Part shown: positions 1 through 16,880 of the stretch, piece by piece
How positions within the stretch are numbered: position 1 is the stretch's first letter
Layout of the letters: every line of letters starts with the position of its first letter
Assembly (NCBI GenBank): GCA_000708835.1
Contig: DF237043.1
Location: 148,382 to 212,381 of the forward strand
DNA: 64,000 bases
Reading direction: 5' to 3'
Source of the DNA: Klebsormidium nitens
Lineage: Eukaryota > Streptophyta > Klebsormidiophyceae > Klebsormidiales > Klebsormidiaceae
The notes under the pieces: generated by a model
Databases searched by the model: none
What the model was told of the DNA's origin: nothing
What the model saw: the letters and a program-made list of their open reading frames with translations, nothing else
Program-made: the position numbers and the translations under genes

Positions 1-1388
1 GTGGGGCTCGTGAAATCATTCCTTAGAGGACTGAGCGGAGAAATTCGTGGATGGCTGCCTGATGTCTTTAGACAAGCGCTGACGTCACCCTCCAATCTTC
101 CGGTGGCTGCAGGTCTCGTTCCTGGCGTGGTTTGCTGCTCTGCTGGGCGGCACGCTAGTTGCCATGAAGCTCGTCAAGTGACGTATCTTTGCGAGTCCAC
201 ACTTATGGATTCGTGGTACTCTGTGGTAGTCTGTGATACTTTGAGCGCTTAGTCGCTAGGCACTTTGAGCGCTTAGCAAACGTGGTGTTAAAAGTAGGCG
301 ATGCAGTAGATACGCGATGACAATGGTATGCGGCTGAACGGGCGTTTCAGCGGCGACAAGGTTACCCGAAGGTAGAGCTGGCGGTTTTTAGAACAATGAC
401 TTCGCGTTTGCACAAGGTGGGTTCTGCACAGGAAAGAAGGCCGGAAATGTCAAGAATACGGTTATCTCGACAGGTGGGTAGTCTTGACCTCCCCCCCGTT
501 CGGTGCATCCTTGTCTGGGGGTTTGGGGGAAAGGTACAGTTTGAAGCGAACGATCTGTGGACTAGCTTGAAGGGTGCATCAGTCTCATGGAACATGATGG
601 GCGTCCGCGATGCATGAATTAGTGAAGAGCTGGTGGTATTTGGCATGGCAACATGCATTGCATGGCTTACTTTTTCAGGTCAGATGCCATCCAGCAGAGT
701 GCCCGTATCCATCCGCAAAGTGCCTGTACGTTGTCTCATGATTGACTCCTCGTAACTACAGTAACGGGAACATCATCGGCACAAGAGAAGTGATTGTGGG
801 CTCGTGCACCGAGAAACATGCCGTTAGCTTCGAAGCAAGCAGACGCTTTTTGTAGTATGTGACAACACGCTAGCAGGTTCTGCGCGTGGGCCGTCAGATT
901 GGCCATGCATCATGTCAGATGCTGGGGCAAATAGATCTCCGCATAAGTCTATCCGCACGGCTGCGTGCAATATTGAAGTGTTCAACATCAACGCCTGGAA
1001 CCAGATGCATTTCAGGTAATTTGTAGTGTGATTATGCACGGTAATCTAGCCCGTGCCCACGCTTTTGCATAGGCTGTTGACTATAGCCTATGAAATGAGT
1101 CATCTGTGTCGGCCTGTGAGTCAGGGTTAAGCTTAGTTCACGTCCGCGTGTACCTTTCATGACATACACCAGCGCTTGTGGGACGTCGTGGCTCTCATGT
1201 CACTGGCCGGAGTCATCTTTCTCAGCTAGCATATGATGGCTTGACAACTGGCACCATATAATCCGGCACTTGTCAAATGAAAGGGGTTCTAAAAGATGAC
1301 AAACCCCAATCAGAGTGAAGCTCCGCAGCACGACGTAAAGCAGGAACTCACTGAAAAATTTTCCTTGCTCTTGTCTGCTTATACTTAC
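1..1388. other. intergenic region, no gene recognised
   Basis: About 1.4 kb on both strands was read without finding a conserved domain, a convincing exon chain or a repeat. The reading frames present are short and have no family resemblance. A partial gene running in from the left edge cannot be excluded. Confidence 0.5.
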
Positions 1389-1756
1389 GCTCTACGTTGC
1401 TCCTCCCGCAGATGCTTAAAGTCCGCGGACAGCTCCTCATCTTGCAAAGACGTTAGCGTTTCCATATTCAATTCTCAAAGACGCACACGCTTTTGTAAGT
1501 TGGTGTCCTCCTCCAATGCCTTGAGCCGCTTCTCCGTCAGTATAGCCCTACCATCTTCTTGTTCCCGTGGTTTTACGGGACGGCATTTCTCCTCCCGTGC
1601 ACGCTTCTTCAGAATTTCCATTTCCGCTTCAAAAAGCTCGAAGAGCTTTTGCGTCGCTTTCAGCTCCTCCACCAGCTCCTCCAGCCGATCATTATATTCC
1701 TCATGCGCCATCCGTGTGATGAGCACTGTGTCAATGGTCACATGAACAAAAAGCAA
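1389..1756 (-). pseudogene. coiled-coil protein exon interrupted by an in-frame TGA
   Basis: Read on the minus strand, this stretch encodes a strongly charged, Glu/Lys/Leu-rich segment typical of a coiled coil (for example MAHEEYNDRLEELVEEL near the start, Met at 1711). A TGA at 1477-1475 interrupts the frame. The same frame then continues open for 28 codons with the same composition (METLTSLQDEELSADF) up to a strong splice-donor match, GTAAGTAT, after position 1389. The continuity of frame and composition across the stop suggests an exon damaged by one nonsense change, or a sequencing error. The alternative is a short real protein ending at the TGA. No family was recognised and no function is assigned. 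Other genes in the window use TGA as a normal stop, so recoding is unlikely. Confidence 0.35.
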
Positions 1757-2425
1757 AAGTCCTTTCCGAAAAGATCACCGCCGGCCCAGGTCGCGTCGGG
1801 TCATCCATGTCGCGGCCGCACCCAGGGTTAGTGAGGGTTTAACACGAGCTCATGCAGATGTAAATAGGCCCGCGGGGCGGCCGCGGCTCTGGCACTTGCT
1901 CTTACTTCAGTTGCATCTTGTAAAACTTACATCAGGCTTGTTTACGTCCGGCATGATCGCTATTAATATGTTCTGGCTGATCATGGATCAACATGTACAA
2001 ACCTAGAAAGGGGCGTGATCATGCAGCGCACATGCAAATGTTATCCCGACCGGACGTGCCTCGTACTGAGCTAGACGTTATCTAGAATTCGCTTGTGCGG
2101 ACATATGTATCTGCTTTTGTGGCCGCCGTTATGTTGCGGACATGTGTACGGTGACTCCGCGCACATATGATGCCGGGCATGTGCTTATAATCGCAAGTCA
2201 GCATGGGTCGGACTGAAAGCAGTTGTCATTTCTGTCACTATATGAGCAACGACTCGTGTGCACAAGTGCGCACAAGTGCAGGCTAGTAATGGGCAGTCAA
2301 TACGCAGATGCACGCTTATGGAGCTGAGAGTGTGTCGAGTGCCGATTGCCACCAGGCACCTTATCGATAGAATGATTACAGGCCCGCCAGCCTTCTTAAC
2401 GAAGTCAGAGTCACTAAGATATCCT
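1757..2425. other. intergenic region
   Basis: This is about 670 nt between the coiled-coil fragment and the 3' end of the MnmG gene. It presumably holds the MnmG 3' UTR. Nothing else could be supported. Confidence 0.5.
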
Positions 2426-5400
2426 TCATCCGACTAGCTGAGCCACAGTCTCGTTCTGAGAGCTCGCAGCCTCCTCGTTTGCCGCTTTCTCCCGCATAAT
2501 TGCGAGCCCTTTCTCGCGATTCAACCTATGCCGCTCCTCTCGCTTCTGCGGGTCATTCTTTCTCCTTTGTACCTCTAACCAAATCAGCAGATTCGTTATG
2601 TCGGCCGACCGCACCCCCCCTATCCTAGTTGCCTGGCCGATCGTCAGCGGCCGAATCTTAGTCAGCTTTTCCCGCGCTTCCATGCAGATCGTGCTGATCG
2701 CAAAGTAGTCGATGTTGTCCGGAATTCGTTTGTTTTGCTTGGACGTCACGTTGTCCATCTGTTGCTGCTGCCGCGCTATGAACCCCGAGTACTTGATATC
2801 GATCTCCGCGCATTCCTTTTCTACACTAGAAAGAGCTCCGTTTCCGTACCCGTATTCGTCCAACATGTCGTAGTGCAAATGAGGGCGTCGAAGGACCTCT
2901 TCTAGGGTTACTTTTCGGTTTATGGGCTGTTTCGACTGCTCGATAACGGCTTGGCCCAGGGGCGTAGTTTCCTCGATGCGGGTTGATGCTAACCGCAACT
3001 TTTCCTCAGCAATCCGGCCCTGCTTCTCCTCGAACAGCCGCCATCGCCGTTCATCAATGAGGCCCTGCAAATTTGACAAGGGCACGGGGTTACGGATTGA
3101 CCAAGAAACACCCTTGTGAACCACAGCGTCGAACATTTATACAGTCTACTGTGAGTGCCCACTTCTGCAGTCATACTTGAGGCGTCGAAACAAACAAATA
3201 CCAAGATCAGAGTTGACTGGTGTCGCACGATTGCTGACCTCCCTGCCACGTGCCAAGTCGGAACCAAAAACGTCGGTGCGTCCACTTTGCAAGGCAGTGA
3301 TAAGCAATCTGAACGACTCGGATTGCACGTTTATATAGTCACAATCGTCCAGAGAAGCGCAGTGAATACGTTTTCTGCCACGTCTCAAAGCGGCACGGGG
3401 ACCGTCTGATTATCCCTGTCAGCACACCCCCTTGGAACCTTTGTGGGCTGTCAGATTTGGCAGCGACCGCCCTATCAAGCATCTGATCCAAACGGGATGA
3501 GCAAAGCCTTACAAGCAGAATGTCAACCAGTTCCAGGTTGTCAAACACCGGGAAAAGGGCTCTGACTAGAAAACCTAGAAAAGTGACTGGCCTAGAACAC
3601 TGAGTCATGTTACGTTTGACACCAGGCATCGCCCGAGCCCGTCCTCACCACTTCACGCCCGAGCGGTGTCAGGCGGCAGTCTGCGTTGTCTGACCGCAAC
3701 AGGAGTCGATACTCCGAACGGCTGGTGAGCATGCGGTACGGTTCCCGCAGGTCCTTTGTCACCAGGTCATCGATCAGCGTGCCCAGATAACTGCTCTCTC
3801 GGGGGAGCACCACCAGCGACTTTTTGGCTGCCAAAAGCGCCGCGTTCATCCCGGCCAGGATGCCCTGGGGAAAGGAACAAGCAGATGATGGGGCCTTTTT
3901 AAAGGGGTGGTCGGAACTAGAAACGAAAAGGCAAATTGGACTTTCCGGCGGCCAGAGGGGCTGCGTTTATCACGGCAGAATGCTCTCGAGAGGTGGAAAA
4001 AACCACAGTTGAATTGAGGAGATTGACCAAAAGGAGGAAGAGCTTGGAACGAGAAGAACCGGGGAGGTCAGACGAGGAAACTTCGATGATGGAGGTTGAG
4101 CAGAAGTAGGTGGCATTCCCTGAGCGGCACTCGTAGCCTGCCTGGCAAATTAGGAGATCTTGCAGCCAATCTGGAAAGTTACAGTGAAGCCGCTTACTTT
4201 GAAAGAAATCGGGTCGCTACGGGCACAACAAGCGCAAAGTGAGAAAATAAGATTGAAATTCGCAGAGCCAGCACAGGCAGCAGAGGCTGCCAGAAAGTAC
4301 TTACCTTCTGAGAGTGTTATAGCTTCAAAAAGCAAAAGTTCCGCAAACCAAGCAGCGGCAATAAGCGCCCACCTGCGCGGCCGCCTCCTCATAGCCCGTC
4401 GTCCCGTTGATCTGCCCACTGAAGAACAGTCCCTCCACCTTCTTCGTCATGAGCGTCGGGTGGCACTGGTGCGCCGGCAAAAAATCGTACTCGACTGCGT
4501 ACGCCGGACGGAGCATGGACACGTTCTCGAGTCCGGGAAGCGTCCGGAGAAGCGCCAGCTGGAGGCGTTCGGGTAGGCCCGTGCTGAAGCCTTGCACGTA
4601 CAGCTCGGGCGTGGAACGGCCTTCGGGCTCGAGGAAGATCTGGTGCGACTCCTTGTCCTTGAAGCGCACAATCTGATGGGGCCAGAATTTCAGTGTCAGA
4701 GTAACAACGAAGTCGCAAGGGCCGAAGGTGAGGGGTTGAGTGTCATAAAGATTCTCGAACGCGGCCGATCGTGCGGAACGGGAAGGCTGATCATGGCGAA
4801 AAGGCGGCGCTAATGGTCACCGGCAAAAGATGAAATGCTGCTATAGCTCTTTCCGACCAATCCCCTAGAACCTCTATTCAGCAGCAGACTGACCGACTCA
4901 CTCTAGTAATCACACCAAAACTAGGAAGTTGGTTGGAAATTAGTTTTCACCTCAACGGATACATAAGAGTTGCAGAAAGCTGACACCTTCAGAGCGCCCC
5001 TTCCTGTACAACGTCCGATATATAGACGCAAAGATGATGCCGAGAAGAAGAGCTTTCGGATGAGTAACTACTCGTTATGCTCTTTGCCCCTCGATTCTGT
5101 TCACTTCGCTGCCTTCAACTCTTGGAATCTCAATCACCGCTCAGCCCTTTCCACGACTCTCACCTTATCCTCAATAGACGGGCAGTAGCGTGGCCCCTTC
5201 GCATCCACCCACCCGCCATACGTCGGCGTCTCGTGCAAGTTATCCTCGATCAGCTTATGTGTTGCCGCCGTAGTTCTCGTCAGCCAACAGCTCATTTGTT
5301 CCAGCTCTTGATGCGCCTCCGGGTCGAAGCTGAAATAACGTAGTTCGTCGTCTCCGGGCTGTTCCGTCAGGTGCCGGAAGTCGACGGTGCGCACGTCGAC

Positions 5401-7767
5401 GCGGGAGGGAGTGCCCGTCTTGAGGCGGTCGGTCTCGAAGCCGAGGCTCTGGAGGTGCTCCGTGAGGCCCTGTAGAGACAAGTGTGAGCAAACGAACTCA
5501 GGTACGATAAAAGCTCAAATGAGTGGAAACTTTCCAAGGATACCTACAAGAGGCTAGAGGCGATACGAGCGGGGAACAACCCGAGCACAGGTTTAAGGTT
5601 GTGACCAGCAGCTCAACGGCACCGCGTCAACATTATTTGACATGCCAAAGTTGCATTAGCAACAGGGACGCTTTGACACCCAAATTCAACTGTAACAGTG
5701 CTATCAAAAGCTTTCTTCCGTTTCGTTCAAATCCGTGTCCACTTTCTTACAGACAATGTACCCACCTGCCGCATAGACCCGCAAAGATGCCAGGGAAAAT
5801 CCGACCCTTACATGGACTTGCACCCGCGAAAAATTAGTATTCTAATCCCCAGACTCCGCATGCTTACCACGGAGGCCCCTTCTCCTGCCCGGCCCGCCGA
5901 CATCGACTTGCGCCCCACCCAGATGGTGCCGTTCATGAACGTCCCGGTGGTTACGACCACCGCCGGCGCCAAAAAGTCCATTCCGAAGAAGGTCTTGACG
6001 CCTTGCACCTCGTCGTTAGGGCCCACAATGAGCTCGGTGGCCATTGCTTCGCGGATGAACAGATTCGGCGTGCTGCAGGGGGACCGAAAATGAGCAGTCA
6101 GACACTCGGAACCAGGTTCCGACAAGGTATGCGTCAGATGCTTGGGCTAGTCAAGAGCTGAGAACTCGGTTGAAACTTTGACCAACTTCTAAAGTGGTAT
6201 GCAAGAAAAGTGGGAAGGCGAAACGGAGAACAAACGTAGATAAACACAAGGCCTGAAGTGCTGCATCATCCAAATAGTGAGTCATTTTGGCCCCTAACGA
6301 TTATTAGTAACATTCTTTGAAATCTTTACCATCTGACATACAAAACCGTTCAGGAGGGTGAATAGAAGCGGGTGTGCACGTAATGAAAGAGCTGGAAGTT
6401 TGAACTTCGCATCTCCAGCTGCCGCATCACAAGCAAGGCGGCCAGACCACAAACGGATCTTGGTGAAGTCGATGATGGTACCAGATTTACGGCAATGTGA
6501 GAAAGATCTGCAACATGTTGAGTGGGCCTCACTTCTCTACAACTGTGCGCATCTCCTGTGCGTACTGCTTCTTGTCCGTCTGTGCTCGCAGCGCCCACAC
6601 GGCAGGCCCCTTGGAGCGGTTCAGGATGCGCTTCTGAAGGTACGTTTTGTCGGCCATTCTGCCAATCTCGCCCCCAAGGGCGTCCACCTGATAGAGAAGC
6701 AGAGTGCTTCAGCTTGGGCTCTCTTGGTGATCTGATGTTTCCTCTCGTCAGTGCGATGCACTGAGACGTTGGCCAAGGGATGCAAGCAGAACCGATGGCA
6801 CTGGGTTCAGGCTTTCCCGCAACTTCGAAGAGATGGGAAAACATTGCTTGCAATCTCTTTTCACAGGGGCACAGTATAACAATGCACCTTAGGAGCCAAT
6901 TTCAATATTTGCAGAAAGTGCCAAAGAACGAGCGCATTGCAGGATCATAAGAGCGTGACGTACCTCATGAACCAGCTGGCTCTTGGCAGGCCCCCCGACG
7001 GCCGGGTTGCACGGCTGCCAAGCAATCCTGTCAAGATTGAGCGTCAGCAGGAGCGTTCGCGCCCCCATCCTCGCAGCCGCAAGCGACGCTTCGCACCCTG
7101 CGTGACCACCTCCCACTACAATTACGTCGAACCTCTCCTCATCAGACAGAAACGTTGGCGGTTCTGGCTTGACCCCTGTTTCCGAGGAAGGAAAGCTGCC
7201 AGCAACTGTGCTTGCTTCTGGAGAAGTTCGGGTCGTGTCGGAGGGAGTGGAGGATGAATCATGAGGGGGAGGTTCGGCGGGGCGGCCGGATGGCCCCGCA
7301 GGCTCTGTACCGGTCTGCCCGTCTGCGCGGAGGTTCCACCCACGAGCGCTGACGTCATCGCTGACTGCATGGGTGGCAAAGGACCTGACCGCAGGCCTTA
7401 TTTTTGTGGCAGGCTCCTCTGAGAGCATCTGTCTGCTGGCTTCAAATGATGAGAAAGAGTGCAGTTTGGCTGGGGACATATGCTGGCGGCATTGAAGGCC
7501 ACATGCTTCTCCCCAAACCCTAAAACTGCCGCTGCTGAGCGTGGTGATTCGTGCTTGAACCTGCAGCTTTCTTTTTGAAAGGAAAGAAGAGTTGACAGGG
7601 CAGCTTGACACAATCGAACCTTCCAACAACGAGGCGTGCTTTGCAAGCCGAGGTTGCTGGGCGCCGGGGCCCTTGCGAGCGGACAAAGACGCCATGCTGT
7701 TCACCAATCGTCTTGCACAGCCCCTCACCGCTGGAGAACGCAGAGAGATGGCTTGCATACCGTCCAT
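2426..7767 (-). CDS. mnmG: tRNA uridine-5-carboxymethylaminomethyl modification enzyme MnmG/GidA, organellar
   Basis: FAD-dependent enzyme that, with the GTPase MnmE, modifies wobble uridine U34 of certain tRNAs; in plants it would act in mitochondria and/or plastids. Seven exons (transcript order): 7767-6964, 6687-6533, 6072-5868, 5469-5164, 4672-4373, 3864-3649 and 3064-2426. They sum to 2625 nt, 874 residues. Visible motifs: the Rossmann FAD loop VVGGGHAG near residue 216, [38 protein letters not shown] and the C-terminal helical domain ([12 protein letters not shown]). Both family cysteines, in CNPAVGG and in RYCPS, are kept. About 212 residues precede the FAD domain: an Arg/Ser-rich presequence beginning [12 protein letters not shown], then a Pro/Ser/Thr-rich linker. 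The start is uncertain; Met at 7758 or an upstream in-frame Met at 8133 are alternatives. It is divergent from the NAPE-PLD-like gene. Confidence 0.93.
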
Positions 7768-8363
7768 TTGCAGAACGCCCTCAACAATTGTCCGCCATTT
7801 GCAACGAAGTCTGCTCGACCATTTTTGAAGTGGAAGTTCATCAGTTCCCCAGCCGCCAGCCAATGAAGGCAGATCCGATTGTGCACGGGAATGCTTGGCC
7901 GCTAACTGGATCATTACCGCTCTGTGTCTAATTGCAGAGAACGGTATCTCGGAACTCCACAATCCCGGCCGGACACTCGATGAATAGGTCTGAAGCGTGT
8001 CTGATAAGTGGGGACCGGCACGTTCCGGCAACTTCCGGCCAGGCTCTGAGCTAGCAAATTTCTCTCTTCGGTTGTGATGCGGTATGCACCTTCTCTCTAG
8101 TTGCTCCTCCTGGACCAGCTCAGCGCTGTACATGCTGAGCTGCGGCCGGGGACCTCAGACGTCACATTGTCCTTTCCTAGACGTCACATGGTGTTCTTCC
8201 TCCTGTTCCTCAGGTGCTCCTGCAGTTGAAGAAAGGCAGAAAGCAAGGACGTGGCAAGGAGGAGGCCCGGCGAAACGAAGGTCAGTTTTGCCCTGAGAAC
8301 GAGCTCTGGTCAATGAGACATGGGCGCTTAATCCTTTCGCTTGGCAGAGCGGCGAGATTGAGA
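7768..8363. promoter_or_regulatory. shared divergent promoter region, MnmG and NAPE-PLD-like genes
   Basis: About 600 nt separate the proposed start codons of two genes transcribed away from each other, so both 5' UTRs and promoters must lie here. The MnmG frame remains open upstream to a Met at 8133, which would narrow the gap to 230 nt. No confident core element was identified. Confidence 0.5.
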
Positions 8364-11300
8364 ATGGCCAGCGAGAAGGTCAGCAGTGGGGCCTTGGCTG
8401 CAGGAGCTGGTGCACCAGCTCACCACGTGCCTGGAGGGGAGGGCTTCCGCAACCCTTGGCCTTCGTTCAATCAAAAGCAGGGACTGCTTGTGTTTGGAAA
8501 GCTCATGCTTCAGGTGAGGCTGCGTGATTCCTGCATCAGAAGACAGCCTGCATCTTTGATTCCACGCAAGCATCGCGTCTTCTGTGGAGGCAGAGGCTGA
8601 TTAGCTGCTGGTTCCTGTCTTCTGATGGCAGAGATGACTTGTCAGCTGCTCTTTTCTTCTAGCTTACAATCTGACCAGTGCATTGAGAAAATGGAAGGGG
8701 GCTTCTAATCCATCAAGATTTGTGCAACTCCAATCTGCACCCCAACTTGTATCTTGGTTCCATCTAGATTATCGATTCAGTGCTTTTTTACGTTTTCCTT
8801 CTCTACTCTCAACAGGATTGGAACAGTAAAACTGCCAAGGTCACCACAGACATGGTCAAAGCCCTGCAACCTGTGGAGCCCGACCTTGAAAAGATTATTG
8901 CTCCTCCAAACAACAAGATTCAGCTTACTTGGATAGGTGAGTGGTGCCAATCATCAGGCGGCTCCGCCATCTTGCTCAGCGACTCCACTTGGCTCGCCCG
9001 GTCCCACAAGCGTGTGTCTCGTCCTTTTCTTACCACGTGCATGTTTGGAAGTGAGGGCAGAGAGATCTGTTGGAGCATATGATAGAACACAAATCAAGTA
9101 TGCCCGCTACATTGAGCTTGCTTTGTTATCAACTAGTAGTCAAGGTGGTAGATTCAACTCCACCACTTATCAACTCCTATTCTCTTCAATCTTCACAGGA
9201 CATGCGACATATCTGATGCAAATGGAGGGCCTGACAATCCTGACAGATCCAGTCTGGGGGGACCGTTGCTCTCCCTCAAAGTGGTTTGGACCTAAAAGGT
9301 AAGGAGTCTCGACTTGTGGTTCTGTAAAGTGAGTACTACTTGTACTGTGTTGCAGCGAAAATACAATGAGATCTGAGTAGGATTCTCAGTGGTTGGATTC
9401 CAAATGCATTCTGATATCATGCTTCAGACTCATCCGCAAACTAAGCGTTTGCTTAGCGTTGCAAGCAATTGCAAACTTGATCAGGGTTTCCGTTCTGTTT
9501 CGAGCTTGCAGATCAGCTCCGTTCTTACGATGGCTCTTGCCGTCAATACCTTTCTGGCTCTCCCATTGCAGGCATGTGCAACCCCCTCTCCCTCTCAGCA
9601 AGCTCCCAGAAGTGGACGTCATCTTGATCTCTCACAACCACTACGACCATCTCGATGTGGACACAATCAAGACCATGGGAAACAAGCCCTTGTACCTCGT
9701 TCCCCTGGGCTTGAAGAAGTTCTTCACTGATCTGGGTATCAGCAACGTGGTGGAGCTCGACTGGTGGCAAGAGAAGAAGCTCACCTCCAAGGGAGTCGAA
9801 ATAACTGCCACCTGCACCCCGGCCCAGCACTTCTCGTCAAGGACCGCTTTTGACAGGAATAAGGTGAGCAGAAGTGAGCTGAATTGGGCATACGTTTTCC
9901 TCTTCCCTCTCTTTCCTCATGATCGTGAAGAGGTCTGTGCAAAGCTCGTTTCACCATTATACTACTGTTCAGTTATCACTTTAGAAGTGATTCGGCTCGT
10001 TCTCTCTGGCTTATGATTGTCCAGGATTCACTCCGTCGCTGTGTGAATAGGTTTGCCGTTCTGGATTCATTGTCACCAGTCAAGGATCAAGAAGGTGTCA
10101 CATCTGCCCTCCAATCCGTTATTAGCATGACTGCGAGGAAACTCTTCTCTCGGTCACCGTCACTTCTCAACGTTTAAGACATGCTTCTGCAGACGCTGTG
10201 GTGCTCCTGGGTAGTCCGAGGGCCCAAAAGACGTGTCTGGTTTGGGGGAGACACGGGTTATCGGTCTGTGCCAAAGGAACGAACGACCACGAGTGATCCG
10301 CCTCACGTGCAGAACGGTAAGCAAAACTTCCTTACATGCAGGACGAGGACGGATTTTGAGACTTTTTCTGGTGGCTTGAAAATCACATCTGGAGAATCAT
10401 TTCCTTACTGAATATTGTCCTTTATATAAGTTCGTCGTGTACGTTCTACGGAACTCTGCCGCCCTCAACTTACATCCACTTCCAATCTGAGATGAAGTTT
10501 GTTCTCAGTCTTGCGCAAAGCCATCCTTCACGCTTTGGCTGCCGAAATTTGTTCTCTGCCGTAACATCGCCCCGTTTTTCAGAATAGTAAGATAAAAAGT
10601 AAGATGAAAAGTAACGGTCGAATCTAACGGCGGTTCCACGGACTGCAGAGGGTCTTCCCGTCTGCCCTGCCTTTGCGGAGATCGGCGAGCGGTATGGCCC
10701 CTTCGACGTGGCGCTTATCCCAATTGGTGCCTACGGACCTCGCTGGTTCATGAGCGCTGTGCACTGCTCCCCAGGTACGTGTACACGGGTCACCACCAGT
10801 CTCCTTTTTGTTGCATGCTCAAGCTCTTCTCGTTGCGTGCTTAACGGTTTCTCCGAACACCACCCGCACTATGTCGCTCAACATGGTATTGACCTCTGGC
10901 AAAATGTTTTGCGCATCTTTCAAGACAGTTGAAAGTTAGAAGAGGAGCGAATTCTTGCACACGTCCAATAATACAGGGTTTGATAAGCATGTTTCGAATA
11001 AGGATTGCGCATCGGAGCTTCAGACACGTCAACCTGATAGCTCCTCATGTCCCGTATGCGTGTATCTTGAACCTGTCTGTTCTAATACAGAGGACGCTGT
11101 CGCAGTCCACGTGGACGTCAAGTCGAAGCAATCGGTAGCGATGCACTGGGGCACCTTTTCCTTGACGGACGAGCCGCTCTTGGAGCCTCCAGTACGACTA
11201 AGCAAGGTGAGATGTAGGGCTGTCCGCGCAAAGTGCGGGGTCCCGTCAAGATGTTCACAACGCAACTGCTAGTCAGAATAGGACATGTGCGCCTCGTCAA

Positions 11301-11621
11301 GTAACTACTGCAATCTGCTTGTTTCGTAAACTGCATTCGTGCTGACAGCCTATGATAGCGTACGAAGGACGACCCTCGCTTTTCCAGTCCTTACGAGTCC
11401 TTTGCTCCGTCTCATGGCGCTTCTGAAAACTGTGAAGAATGTTGAAAGATAACGAATCAGTACGCTTTCTCTTCGTGCTTTGCGCAGGTCTCCATGTCTG
11501 GGCATCACAAATGGATCCTAACCCCCGCTCGTTGCCCATACTGCAGGAACTGCAAAGGCTGAGGATTGAGCCAGAGTCGTTCATTGCGTTGAGACACGGG
11601 GAAACTCGTCAATTCGTTTGA
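8364..11621 (+). CDS. NAPE-PLD-like metallo-beta-lactamase-fold phospholipase D
   Basis: Resembles N-acyl-phosphatidylethanolamine-hydrolysing phospholipase D, a zinc enzyme that releases N-acylethanolamines from membrane phospholipid. Eight exons: 8364-8513, 8816-8936, 9199-9298, 9572-9863, 10193-10316, 10649-10774, 11091-11206 and 11547-11621. They sum to 1104 nt, 367 residues. Visible motifs: FRNPWPSF near the N-terminus, [20 protein letters not shown], the zinc-binding [42 protein letters not shown] and the closing LRHGETRQF. All metal-ligand motifs are present, so the enzyme should be active. Compared with the animal enzyme there is an insertion of about 23 residues after GDTGY, created at the exon 5/6 junction. 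The start could also be an in-frame Met at 8316, which would add an Arg/Leu-rich leader. Substrate specificity is inferred from the family. Confidence 0.92.
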
Positions 11622-12541
11622 TAGCTCAAAATGAAACTTGCACCTGGCTATGTAAATACGGGGTCCTTCGTTCCTGACGTGCATGTTAGTAATATTGGTT
11701 GATCACAGTCTTACTTCTTGATTTATGAAGGAGGTTGTCTGCATCGTATGCTCGAAAGGCTTTTTTGAAAGCGCATGCTTCGACGAAAAGCGCCCCTGGA
11801 TGGACCTGACATGGCTTAATTTTAAACATATGTTTGTAAAGGGCTCTTGAGCAAGACCGACAGAAAGCTTCGGAAGAGCATAGGAGTACTTCTGACCAAG
11901 GGTTGAACGTTGAGAGGATTTGCCCTGCTTCTTCGTGCCTCTTAAAGCTGTACATTGTCGCTGGTGACGCTTTGATTTTGACCCGGAAGTTGTAAGACGC
12001 AGTATGGTCACATGGGTAGAGCGGTTGTAGCGGGCGTTGTAGCTTGTTCCTTATTACTATGGATGTAGCACGTGGGCCTAATTTGCCGTTTGGGTGCTAC
12101 ATAACACTTGAAGGCCATATGCTGGCATGTCGATTGATGCATGCCAGCCGAACGCATCATGTCTCTGGTCAAGTTTCTTATGATTTTACATGGCCTTGCC
12201 GACTGAGAGTTGGGCGCATTACCGTAAACTAATTGACGTACCGTATAGTCTCCAATTCGCGTGCTCTCTTCAGTGCGAGTTAGTGGGTGGGAACGGTACT
12301 ATATGCAAGGCGTAGTCCATTTTGTGTTAATGGTCAAATGAGGGCGACCACGGCGTTAACTTGAAGTCTCGTCCTAGTTGTGAATCTTGGGCAGAATCTC
12401 TCTTCTTTGTGAGATTGCACCAGTTGTTTTGCATGAATTCGGCATTGGACTTGCATGGGACATTATTTTTGTAAGGGAACAGCATTGTCAACATTCAATT
12501 GTCCCCTTTCACCCTACAGATCTACAGCGCACGCAGCCACA
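11622..12541. other. intergenic region, 3' end of NAPE-PLD-like gene and TPI promoter
   Basis: About 920 nt between convincing genes, more A+T-rich than the exons. No additional coding potential was recognised. The 3' portion must contain the TPI promoter and 5' UTR, but no core element stands out. Confidence 0.5.
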
Positions 12542-16880
<4,339 letters not shown>

